Source of the DNA: an uncultured Prevotellaceae bacterium
Lineage (GTDB): Bacteria > Bacteroidota > Bacteroidia > Bacteroidales > Muribaculaceae
Assembly (NCBI GenBank): GCA_937916085.1
Contig: CALGGO010000013.1
Location: 40,092 to 104,091, forward strand
DNA: 64,000 nucleotides
Direction of reading: 5' to 3'
In this document: positions 57,085 through 64,000 of the stretch, one piece after another
Position numbering within the stretch: position 1 is the stretch's first letter
Layout of the letters: every line of letters begins with the position of its first letter
Position numbers and translations under genes: made by a program
The notes under the pieces: model-generated
The model's input: only the letters and a program-made list of their open reading frames with translations
The model's database searches: none
What the model was told of the DNA's origin: nothing

Positions 57085-58770
57085 TTATTCTTTGTTATCA
57101 TCATCGCCGGCGGTTGCGTCGCGGCGTTTCCAGCCGTTGCGGCGGCCTTTGAACACAGGGCGTTCCTTGTCCTCACCTAGGCGCGGACCGTGAAACGAGA
57201 AGGTGCGGCGAGGGGGACGACCATCACGACTTTCGCCCTCGGCATATCGGTCGGTGCGATAAACGCGGGTGCCGTCTTCACGCTCACGCATGGGGTTCTC
57301 GCCACGCTCGCCATCCTCGCGGTGCTTGCGCATGGGGTTCACGCCGCGGTCGCCACGCTCTCCACCACGCTTGAAGCTGCGATCACCGCGCTCACCATCG
57401 CGCTTGAAGCCACCGCCACGACGCTCTCCACGCTCTCCACTACGCTTGAAGCCACCCTCACGGCGGTCTCCATGCTTGAACTCACGTTGTGGCTTGTCGT
57501 CATTGTCGCGGCGAGGCTTATCGTCTCGGTCGTGACGTGGCTTGTCGTCCTTGTCACGATGAGGATATTCGGGTTTGTCGCTGGCGCGGAACTCGGTGTT
57601 CTTGATGGTGCCGCCCTTGCGGCGCATATCGTCGAAGCTGCCGTCAAAAATCACATACTCGCGCAGCTCGCACTCGATGTCGCCATTGAGCAACGGATAA
57701 TGCAGCGAAGCCTTGAGACCCAAGTTGTCGATAAGCTCCTTGTTGGCGCCCACGATGAGCCAGCAGTCGTAGCCTATGAACACTTTTTTGAGCTTGGTGC
57801 CCAGGGTGGCATAGAGCTGCGGCAACTCGTCGCTGGTGAGACGCTCGCCATAGGGCGGGTTGGTGATGAGCACACCCTTCTCGGGGGCTGTCTCCTGCTC
57901 CTCGAGCGGCACGCGCTCCACCTCGATATATTGCGTGAGACCCGCATTCTTGATATTGGCATTGCTGACGGCAACTGCCTTGCCCAGAATGTCGTAGCCG
58001 TAAATCTTGTGGGTGAACTCACGCTCACCGCTGTCGTCGTTATAGATGGCTTCAAAAATATCGGCATCATAGTCGGGCCACTTCTGGAAGGCATATTCCT
58101 GACGATACACTCCTGGGTTGATGTTGGCGGCTATCAAAGCGGCCTCAATAAGGAATGTGCCCGAGCCGCACATAGGATCCACGAAGTTGCTCTCGCCGTC
58201 CCAACCGCTGAGTTTGATGATGCCTGCTGCCAGCACCTCGTTGATGGGCGCGTCGGTCTGCGCCACACGCCACCCGCGCTTGTAGAGTGGCTCACCCGAC
58301 GAGTCGAGAGAGATGGTCACATCATTGCCGCTGATGTGTACATTGAATTGGTAGTCAGGGGAATTGAGACGTATCGACGGACGACGGCCGCAATGCTCCA
58401 TGAAATGGTCGGCGATGCCGTCTTTCACACGGTAGGTGACAAAGCGTGAGTGCTTGAACGATTCGCTATACACGGTGCTGTCAATCGAGAACGTGCTGCT
58501 CTCGGTCATGATTTCCTCCCAAGGGAACTGCTTCACCTGCTCATAGAGGTCATCGGCATCGGTGGAGGTGAACTTGTAGATGGGTTTGAGCACCCGCAAC
58601 GCCGTGCGAAGGCAGAAGTTCGCCCTATACATCATCTCCTTGTCGCCCTTGAACGACACCATGCGGCGACCCTGCAACACATCTTCCGCGCCAAGCGCCA
58701 CCAGCTCATCACTCAACACGCCCTCCAGCCCCTGGAAGGTCTTAGCAACCATTTCAAATGTCTCACTCAT
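57085..58770 (-). CDS. rlmL: THUMP-domain 23S rRNA methyltransferase (RlmL N-terminal type) with Arg/Gly-rich tail
   Basis: A 561-residue protein. A ferredoxin-like/THUMP RNA-binding part (1-165) precedes a Rossmann methyltransferase with SAM motif VDPMCGSGTFLIEAA (near 195) and the N6/N2-guanine motif TNPPYGERL (near 303). This matches RlmL-type m2G methyltransferases without the RlmK half. From about residue 405 the chain becomes a charged, repetitive tail (DKDDKPRHDRDDKPRRD, then GGFKRDGERGDRSFKRGGE), rich in Arg, Gly and Asp, likely disordered and RNA-binding. It has a good promoter that overlaps a repeat element. Confidence 0.9.
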   Translation of the reverse strand: MSETFEMVAKTFQGLEGVLSDELVALGAEDVLQGRRMVSFKGDKEMMYRANFCLRTALRVLKPIYKFTSTDADDLYEQVKQFPWEEIMTESSTFSIDSTVYSESFKHSRFVTYRVKDGIADHFMEHCGRRPSIRLNSPDYQFNVHISGNDVTISLDSSGEPLYKRGWRVAQTDAPINEVLAAGIIKLSGWDGESNFVDPMCGSGTFLIEAALIAANINPGVYRQEYAFQKWPDYDADIFEAIYNDDSGEREFTHKIYGYDILGKAVAVSNANIKNAGLTQYIEVERVPLEEQETAPEKGVLITNPPYGERLTSDELPQLYATLGTKLKKVFIGYDCWLIVGANKELIDNLGLKASLHYPLLNGDIECELREYVIFDGSFDDMRRKGGTIKNTEFRASDKPEYPHRDKDDKPRHDRDDKPRRDNDDKPQREFKHGDRREGGFKRSGERGERRGGGFKRDGERGDRSFKRGGERGDRGVNPMRKHREDGERGENPMREREDGTRVYRTDRYAEGESRDGRPPRRTFSFHGPRLGEDKERPVFKGRRNGWKRRDATAGDDDNKE

Positions 58771-58818
58771 AATTGTCTCAATATGTGTTAATTATTCCAC
58801 ACTGCGTGAAATATTGTG

Positions 58819-58850
58819 CAAAATTAGTGCAAACCGAGTGAAAAACCAAA
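58819..58850 (-). promoter_or_regulatory. Promoter of the rlmL-type gene
   Basis: TAATTTTGC (58826-58818) with TTTG (58850-58847) at a 20-nt spacer on the minus strand. The -33 box lies inside hairpin element B. Confidence 0.75.
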
Positions 58851-58956
58851 GTTTGCTTTGAGTTTTTCCGAGGTGCCGCCTAATTTCACCGAGTTTGCGA
58901 GGTAAAATTAGTGCAAGCAGAGAGAAAAACAACATCACACGACTGAGTTTTTTCTC
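58827..58956 (+). repeat. Hairpin repeat elements B and C
   Basis: Element B (58827-58882) begins GTGCAAACCGAGTG, forms AAAAAC-C-AAAG/CTTTG-A-GTTTTT, and ends CGAGGTGCCGCCTA. Element C starts with a diverged copy of its head (TAGTGCAAGCAGAGAG, 58909-58924) and has a hairpin GAGAAAAAC/GTTTTTTCTC (58922-58956). Heads and tail match element A at 3742-3794. They sit in the 587-nt gap before the AT-rich cassette. Confidence 0.65.
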
Positions 58957-58998
58957 AAACAATTAAATACAATTGAAAACAATTTAATTTTACCCCTT

Positions 58999-59025
58999 GA
59001 GACCCGATGGGCGCTTCGCTTAAAA
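58999..59025 (+). repeat. Left imperfect inverted repeat flanking the Mcr-like cassette
   Basis: GAGACCCGATGGGCGC followed by TTCGCTTAAAA. The inverted partner is at 63899-63925. They share GAG, CGATGGGCGC, CGCT and AAAA in register (about 21 of 27 positions). Confidence 0.5.
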
Positions 59026-59308
59026 TTAATTGAAAATTAAACAAACTTTTTTTGACAGGAATAACAGGAATTTCCAAGAGTTACAGGAATATCTTGTTCT
59101 CTCCTGTTTCTCTTCTCTATTTTTAGACATAAGAACAATATGTTGCGTCTGCACAACAAAAATATTAATGTCACAAAGTCGCACCTCACGGTGCCAAAAA
59201 GCCTCGCAAGCTCAAAACCTTTGTTATCCAATTTTTTGTACACTAATTAGACGAATTGAAACAAGTTTCAAAGACTATTGTAGACAAATAAAAAGAAATA
59301 ATGATTAT

Positions 59309-59339
59309 TTTGCTAAGAATTATTTTTTTGTTAACTTTG
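59309..59339 (+). promoter_or_regulatory. Promoter of the McrB-like/LlaJI-like operon
   Basis: TTTG (59309-59312), a 19-nt spacer and TAACTTTG (59332-59339), 18 nt before the ATG, giving a leader of about 10 nt. Confidence 0.8.
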
Positions 59340-59357
59340 TGAGCTAAAGTTTAAGTT

Positions 59358-62087
59358 ATGGCAGAAAATTACAATAATGAGCATTGCAAGTTTTTTGACA
59401 AAGAAAAACTTGATGAAATGATTTCTAATTACCTTAATGAGATTGACTCATTTTGGGAAGATGAGGAGTATAAATGGAAAGCAGTAAAACATTTCCAAGA
59501 GCACTGGAACATTGACAGTGAGAATTTTGAAGAAATGCTGAAAGATTCTACCAGTAAAGTTGAAAATCTATTGGTCTCTAGGCTCTATTATCCACTTGCT
59601 GTTTATTATGAAATTGTGAAGTCTTTTCCAGAAGAATTAAGGGAATTATTCAGAGCACTTTATGATGAAAATTTAGACATAGTTGAGCGTATCAATGCCT
59701 TTCAGCAAGGTGTTGGAGATTTATATAAAAGAACCTTAAGGCCAGGTAAAAATACGTACCAAGATTTAAGAGCAGTTAGCAATTTGTTGTGGCTTCGCTA
59801 TCCTGACAAGTATTATATCTATAAATCTAGGGAATTCAAAACAGCTATTAAGAGATTGGCGAGTGAGGCTCCAAAGCTTAATGGCAAAGCAGAATGCTAT
59901 CCCATGTTTTTAGAGTATATGGATGATTTGAGATCTTATTTTGTAAACACAAAATTATTCAAAGAAAAATTCTCAACACTCATTAATAATGTTTCTTTGT
60001 ATGCAGATAAATCATTACACACTGCAACAATTGATTTTGTTTTCTATGCAGGAAAGCGTTTTGACCCTAATATAATAACACCCTCTAATTCTTTAATTAT
60101 CAATAATAACAGAGATATGGATGAGTATAACATCAAGCTATTAGAAGAATATAAATACTTTCTACTTAATTGTACTGCATTGAAAGAAAGTAGTGTTAGT
60201 AATTATACTGATTTTAAGAGACTTAATGATTGTATTAAAGAGCTAAATAATGGTTTTTTATCTGTTTTAGATTATTCTGATCCTGATGCTTTTTATCAAT
60301 TGATGATTGACTTAGAAAACTTGCAATCTTATAAGGATATTAATGATGGTGGAGGCAATCAGTATTCAAATGCTTTAAAATACTATTTGCGTTTTTTGTT
60401 GGCTAGAAAATATTTCGGGACAAAATCTAAAATGTTGATAAGAAGAAATAAATTAAACAACAAACCACTACAGATTATTTATTATGGTGCTCCTGGTACT
60501 GGTAAGTCTTATGGAATAAAGAAAAACCACGGTGTGACTCGTGAGAACTCTTATCGTACTACTTTTCATCCAGACACAGATTACTCCTCTTTTGTGGGTT
60601 GCTATAAGCCAACAATGAAAGTTTTTTCTAAAAGAAATATCAGTGAAGGACAGTTGGCTAACATTTTGAAAGACAGAATTAATAATCCAAATTTTAAATA
60701 CCCTTATCACAAATTTGGCTTTGACTATTGGAGAGAATTATCAAATTACACAAAGAAAGATTATGGGGAATGGATAAAACAAGCAAATGGCAAAGAGTCG
60801 TTAGCGCTTGAAATAGGAGAAGGTGAAATGCTTGGAGAGTATTCTTCAAAACGAGTTAGTGATGAGATTACTTATGAGTTCGTTCCACAAGTGTTTACTG
60901 AGGCTTATATTGCTGCATGGCGAGGTTATGCTGAGGATAGTCCTGTTTTCTTAGTAATAGAAGAAATTAATCGTGGTAATTGTGCTCAAATTTTTGGTGA
61001 CTTATTCCAGTTGCTTGACAGAAATGAAATGGGCTTTAGTGATTATGAAATAAAGCCCGAAAAAGACCTACAGCAATATCTTGAAGATGAGTTTGCAGGA
61101 AACCATGAACTACCAGCTCTTGAACTAAGCGGCTTTGAGAAAGTAATTAGCGGCGAAGAACTAATACTTCCTCCTAATTTCAATATAATTGCAACGATGA
61201 ATACAAGTGATCAGTCTTTATTCCCTATTGATAGTGCATTTAAGCGTCGTTGGAGTTGGCGATATGTCGCTATTAAAGATTATGAAGAAAAAAATTATCG
61301 TATTGAGGTTGATGGCATTCTTTACAAATGGTGGGATTTTGTTGCACAGGTGAATGCTAAAATTAAAGATGTCACAGAGAGCGAGGATAAGACGATGGGT
61401 TATTTCTTTGTGCGTCCTGATAAGAAAGAGCAAGAAACAGATGAAAACGCAACCATTATCACTACCGATAATTTTGTTTCAAAAGTTTTGTTCTATTTAT
61501 GGGCAGATGTTTTCAAAGACTATGCAAATGATGTAGAAAACAACATTTTCCGCAAAAAACTCGCAACACAAGAGGGTACTAAATATGTTTCCATTACTTT
61601 CTCTGATTTCTTCGATAGAGATGGAAAGGTAAACATGGGTGTTCTTAAGGCTTTCCTCTCACAATTCAATCTTGATTCTAACTCTATTTCTGAAGATGAA
61701 AATTTTGAAATTGAAGAACAATCTAGCAATACGATGACTATTACTGTCAATGGAGATGTATATGAAATTGGTGGAGCTGGTTCTGCCGAAAAAATAGTGT
61801 CAGCTTTATTAACGCTTGATAAGACTGACTTGGAACAGGTTTTCAATAGTGAACAGAATACAAAGGTTCTTAATGGACGTTGTAGATTGATTGACAATGA
61901 ATTAATGCCAAGCGATGATCCTGTAATACCTCAAATTCAATCTAACGTTTATTCTCAGTATCGTAACTCAATGAAATTGATTGGTGATACAGGTTATTAT
62001 GTTCAGGCGTATCCTCCACAGAGGAGAAGATTATTTGCTTTATTATCAAACGTTTTAGGCTCAAATAAGTTTAGTTTTACTGAATAG
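59358..62087 (+). CDS. McrB-like AAA+ GTPase/ATPase of a restriction system
   Basis: A 909-residue protein. The first about 350 residues are helical and unlike the EcMcrB DNA-reading domain; a segment RTLRPGKNTYQDLRAVSNLL and RYPDKYYIYK is reminiscent of other McrB-family N-termini. The AAA+ core has Walker A YYGAPGTGKSYG (about 373-384), the family motif VFLVIEEINRGNCAQIFGDL with Walker B, and the sensor/Arg-finger stretch NFNIIATMNTSDQSLFPIDS-AFKRRW. McrB-type motors use nucleotide to drive DNA translocation and activate the partner nuclease. AT-rich codons differ from the rest of the window. It overlaps the nuclease gene by 1 nt. Confidence 0.9.
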   Translation: MAENYNNEHCKFFDKEKLDEMISNYLNEIDSFWEDEEYKWKAVKHFQEHWNIDSENFEEMLKDSTSKVENLLVSRLYYPLAVYYEIVKSFPEELRELFRALYDENLDIVERINAFQQGVGDLYKRTLRPGKNTYQDLRAVSNLLWLRYPDKYYIYKSREFKTAIKRLASEAPKLNGKAECYPMFLEYMDDLRSYFVNTKLFKEKFSTLINNVSLYADKSLHTATIDFVFYAGKRFDPNIITPSNSLIINNNRDMDEYNIKLLEEYKYFLLNCTALKESSVSNYTDFKRLNDCIKELNNGFLSVLDYSDPDAFYQLMIDLENLQSYKDINDGGGNQYSNALKYYLRFLLARKYFGTKSKMLIRRNKLNNKPLQIIYYGAPGTGKSYGIKKNHGVTRENSYRTTFHPDTDYSSFVGCYKPTMKVFSKRNISEGQLANILKDRINNPNFKYPYHKFGFDYWRELSNYTKKDYGEWIKQANGKESLALEIGEGEMLGEYSSKRVSDEITYEFVPQVFTEAYIAAWRGYAEDSPVFLVIEEINRGNCAQIFGDLFQLLDRNEMGFSDYEIKPEKDLQQYLEDEFAGNHELPALELSGFEKVISGEELILPPNFNIIATMNTSDQSLFPIDSAFKRRWSWRYVAIKDYEEKNYRIEVDGILYKWWDFVAQVNAKIKDVTESEDKTMGYFFVRPDKKEQETDENATIITTDNFVSKVLFYLWADVFKDYANDVENNIFRKKLATQEGTKYVSITFSDFFDRDGKVNMGVLKAFLSQFNLDSNSISEDENFEIEEQSSNTMTITVNGDVYEIGGAGSAEKIVSALLTLDKTDLEQVFNSEQNTKVLNGRCRLIDNELMPSDDPVIPQIQSNVYSQYRNSMKLIGDTGYYVQAYPPQRRRLFALLSNVLGSNKFSFTE

Positions 62088-63763
62088 TGAGAATAATTAT
62101 TGAAGAATATTCTTATCCTCGTGCAACTCTCAAGCAGTTGCTGCCAGATTTTGATTTGAACTTGCAAGATGACAAGTCACAAGTCAAAGTAGGATATGTT
62201 GGTTATTGTTATAGCTCAGCACTAAAAGATTGCGTATTTTTCTTGCCAAAAGTTATTCTAAATGCTGAGAATAAGGTATTTGGTAAATATGACCCAGTAC
62301 TCTTATTAGATCTTGATGATGCTTACCGTAAAAAAGAAATAACAAAAGAACATTATGATTTTCTTTATGGTTTGAGTGTGTGGCTTTATCGTTCAATAAA
62401 GGTTTTTAAAACAGACCCGAAGAACGAGAAAAGTGATATTGTTACTCAAAGAGTTGTATCTTATCTTGATGGTACGAAATTCAAGGTAGATTCTACTATT
62501 GTTGATATAATATTGTCGTTAATCAAATTCTATAACGACAACCAGGACTTTTTTTTGTTCATAATAAAGAACACTCATAGTGGTTACAACAAAGTTAATT
62601 GGCGTAAAACGATAGCTACACAGCAACCATTAGTACAACACAGTAAACCATTATATCTTAAGCCTGTAAACAAGAAAAAGCAGATTAACTTTGATGAGGA
62701 ACTGCTTATCATTTTTTACTCAATTCTAAATTATATCAATAAGACCTATGGTTTTAGTTGCAAAGTGAATTGCAACTATGAATTGATTGACAAACAGTTA
62801 TTTGAGGCCTACCGCAAGCGATTAGGAAAAAAGAGACTGCTTGAAATTAAATATAAGTATTTTAGCGACAAGTCTCAACATTTATGGAAATTATGTTATG
62901 CATTCTTTAATTGCAGTGCTCAAATATGTTCGTCAAAACAATTAGAAGATTTCTTGATTGCTAAAGATTTCAACATTGTATTTGAGGCAATAATAGATGA
63001 ATTGATAGGTTCTGATGTTCCTAAAGGATTAAAAGAACAACAAGATGGCAAGATTGTTGACCACATCTATTCCTATCCATCCCTTATGCGTCCTGAGAAT
63101 ATTTACTATATTGGTGATAGTAAGTATTATAAGATAGGAGCCAGCGTTGGCGAGAACTCAATTTATAAGCAATATACTTATGCTAAGAATGTGATTCAAT
63201 ATAACTTTGATCTCATTTTTGGAAAACAAAATGGTGGCTCTCCATTACCTTATAGAGACGATTTAACCGAAGGGTATAATATTACCCCCAATTTCTTTAT
63301 AAGTGCAGATATTACAGAACCTTATTCTTACCGCGAAGAACGTTTAAAGATTCGTGACAATGATAAAGACAAGCGCATGAGCAAGCAGTTTGAGAATCGC
63401 TTGTTTGACCGTGACACGTTGTGGTTGTCTCATTATGATATAAATTTCTTATATGTTCTATCATTATACGGTAGAGACAATGATCCTGCAAAAAAAATCT
63501 TTAAAGATAAGGTTAGACGCATCTTTAGGGGTGAAGTAATTGGACTTCTAAATGGTCAATATAATTTTTATAAACTGGAATTTGAATCAACAGAAGGCAG
63601 AGAGAAATTTATAAAAGATAATTTCCGCTTTTTATTAGGAAAGTTGTATCACTATGATGGGATGTTGATATTAGCAATTGAACGCAATTGCAGAGATAAA
63701 AGCAAGATATTTAATTTAATTGATAAAGAATGTGATTTTGTTAAAAGATATAAGTTGATTTGA
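62087..63763 (+). CDS. McrC/LlaJI-like PD-(D/E)XK nuclease subunit
   Basis: A 558-residue protein starting at GTG 62087, which shares its first base with the TAG of the McrB-like gene. The N-terminal about 300 residues are helical. A nuclease site is suggested by NIYYIGDSKYYKIGAS (Asp344, Lys346), with upstream acidic residues in VFEAIIDELIG and KIVDHIYSYP. This arrangement fits McrC and LlaJI-family restriction subunits acting with an McrB motor. LlaJI is normally paired with DNA methyltransferases, none of which are seen here, so the system may be of the type IV (modified-DNA-cutting) kind. Family choice between McrC and LlaJI is not settled. Confidence 0.8.
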   Translation: MRIIIEEYSYPRATLKQLLPDFDLNLQDDKSQVKVGYVGYCYSSALKDCVFFLPKVILNAENKVFGKYDPVLLLDLDDAYRKKEITKEHYDFLYGLSVWLYRSIKVFKTDPKNEKSDIVTQRVVSYLDGTKFKVDSTIVDIILSLIKFYNDNQDFFLFIIKNTHSGYNKVNWRKTIATQQPLVQHSKPLYLKPVNKKKQINFDEELLIIFYSILNYINKTYGFSCKVNCNYELIDKQLFEAYRKRLGKKRLLEIKYKYFSDKSQHLWKLCYAFFNCSAQICSSKQLEDFLIAKDFNIVFEAIIDELIGSDVPKGLKEQQDGKIVDHIYSYPSLMRPENIYYIGDSKYYKIGASVGENSIYKQYTYAKNVIQYNFDLIFGKQNGGSPLPYRDDLTEGYNITPNFFISADITEPYSYREERLKIRDNDKDKRMSKQFENRLFDRDTLWLSHYDINFLYVLSLYGRDNDPAKKIFKDKVRRIFRGEVIGLLNGQYNFYKLEFESTEGREKFIKDNFRFLLGKLYHYDGMLILAIERNCRDKSKIFNLIDKECDFVKRYKLI

Positions 63764-64000
63764 TTTTTTTATTTAGTTATACTTAATTTGCTTGACAAAG
63801 ACATCTCATGATTAGTGTGAGGCAGTTTGTTTTTTGTCGTATTTAATTGTCTGAAAAAAACTGTGTCTGTCTGCACAGTATGTCTGTTTGTTGAATAGTT
63901 TTTAGCGCTGCGCCCATCGTGCCTCTTTCAAAAAATATGTTCTTATTCTATGTTGCAAACCAAGGGAATTAACATTTTTAACATTATTAGTTCATATATT
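63764..64000. other. AT-rich end region with right inverted repeat
   Basis: No gene is visible. A small CTGTG-CACAG hairpin lies at 63861-63878. TTTAGCGCTGCGCCCATCGT (63901-63920) plus GCCTC is the inverted partner of 58999-59025, so the cassette is bracketed at a distance of about 4.9 kb. The remaining 75 bp are AT-rich and without recognised signal. Confidence 0.5.

Noticed and set aside
57190..58449. 419-codon open frame antisense to the rlmL-type gene
   Set aside because: Generated by the repetitive Arg/Gly-rich tail and codon bias on the other strand; Ala/Thr/Val-rich without domain pattern.

Overview
The window reads as a chromosomal stretch of a Bacteroidales bacterium, probably a gut Muribaculaceae- or Prevotella-like species (the family level is inference). 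Support comes from repeated Bacteroidota-type promoters (TAnnTTTG, often with TTG or TTTG 19-20 nt upstream), starts without Shine-Dalgarno sequences, Bacteroidota-specific families (DUF4919- and DUF3467-type proteins), a xerC-hpf pair, and TonB/porin/Wza outer-membrane biology. Most of the window is of medium GC. The last 5 kb (59.0-64 kb) is visibly AT-rich.

Layout. 1-4.2 kb: the end of a 7TM-HD phosphohydrolase, a membrane protein, two secreted proteins, a Xer recombinase and hibernation factor Hpf, then a structured gene-free region. 4.3-9.4 kb: mfd and a CtpA-type protease, overlapping. 9.7-15.9 kb: tRNA-Asn, a phosphate-porin-like protein, a Dcu dicarboxylate transporter, a C69 dipeptidase and ychF. 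16-33.4 kb: a surface-polysaccharide locus with a CotH-kinase/dockerin protein, glycosyltransferases, a radical SAM protein, an acyltransferase, a beta-helix protein, an MBOAT/SGNH O-acylation pair, a Wzy-like polymerase, a Wzc-like tyrosine kinase, Wza and a Wzx flippase. 33.5-38.9 kb: an M28/glutaminyl-cyclase lipoprotein, nadB and PBP1A. 39-46.6 kb: a trypsin-like protein, a LolC/E permease, rbfA preceded by a YoeB/YefM toxin-antitoxin pair, a TonB protein, a methyltransferase and small lipoproteins. 46.7-52.9 kb: cysS, a glycosyltransferase, a DNPH1-like hydrolase and the preQ1/queuosine genes queF-queC-queD-queE. 53-58.8 kb: hipBA, pdxB, a membrane protein and an rlmL-type methyltransferase with an Arg/Gly-rich tail. 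59.3-63.8 kb: a two-gene McrBC/LlaJI-like restriction cassette flanked by imperfect inverted repeats.

The most unusual aspect is between the genes. Many intergenic gaps are filled by tandem arrays of degenerate short words (for example AAGTGTTAAGTG, AGTTCATAGTTC, TCTAGATAATCTAG, GATCTCCGATCCCC, CTAGCGAAGCGCAGCGAGCGG). Several arrays start exactly at a stop codon, several appear to supply terminal codons (lolE-like, queD, M28 gene), two appear to have replaced the ATG start of a gene by a TTG (flippase, queE), and one lies in frame inside pdxB. Other candidates are a possible small RNA at 49.35-49.53 kb, a second repeat family with a conserved hairpin architecture (3.74 and 58.83 kb), a foldback element at 39.9-40.1 kb, a YoeB homologue lacking the usual catalytic glutamate, and an apparently leaderless hipB.
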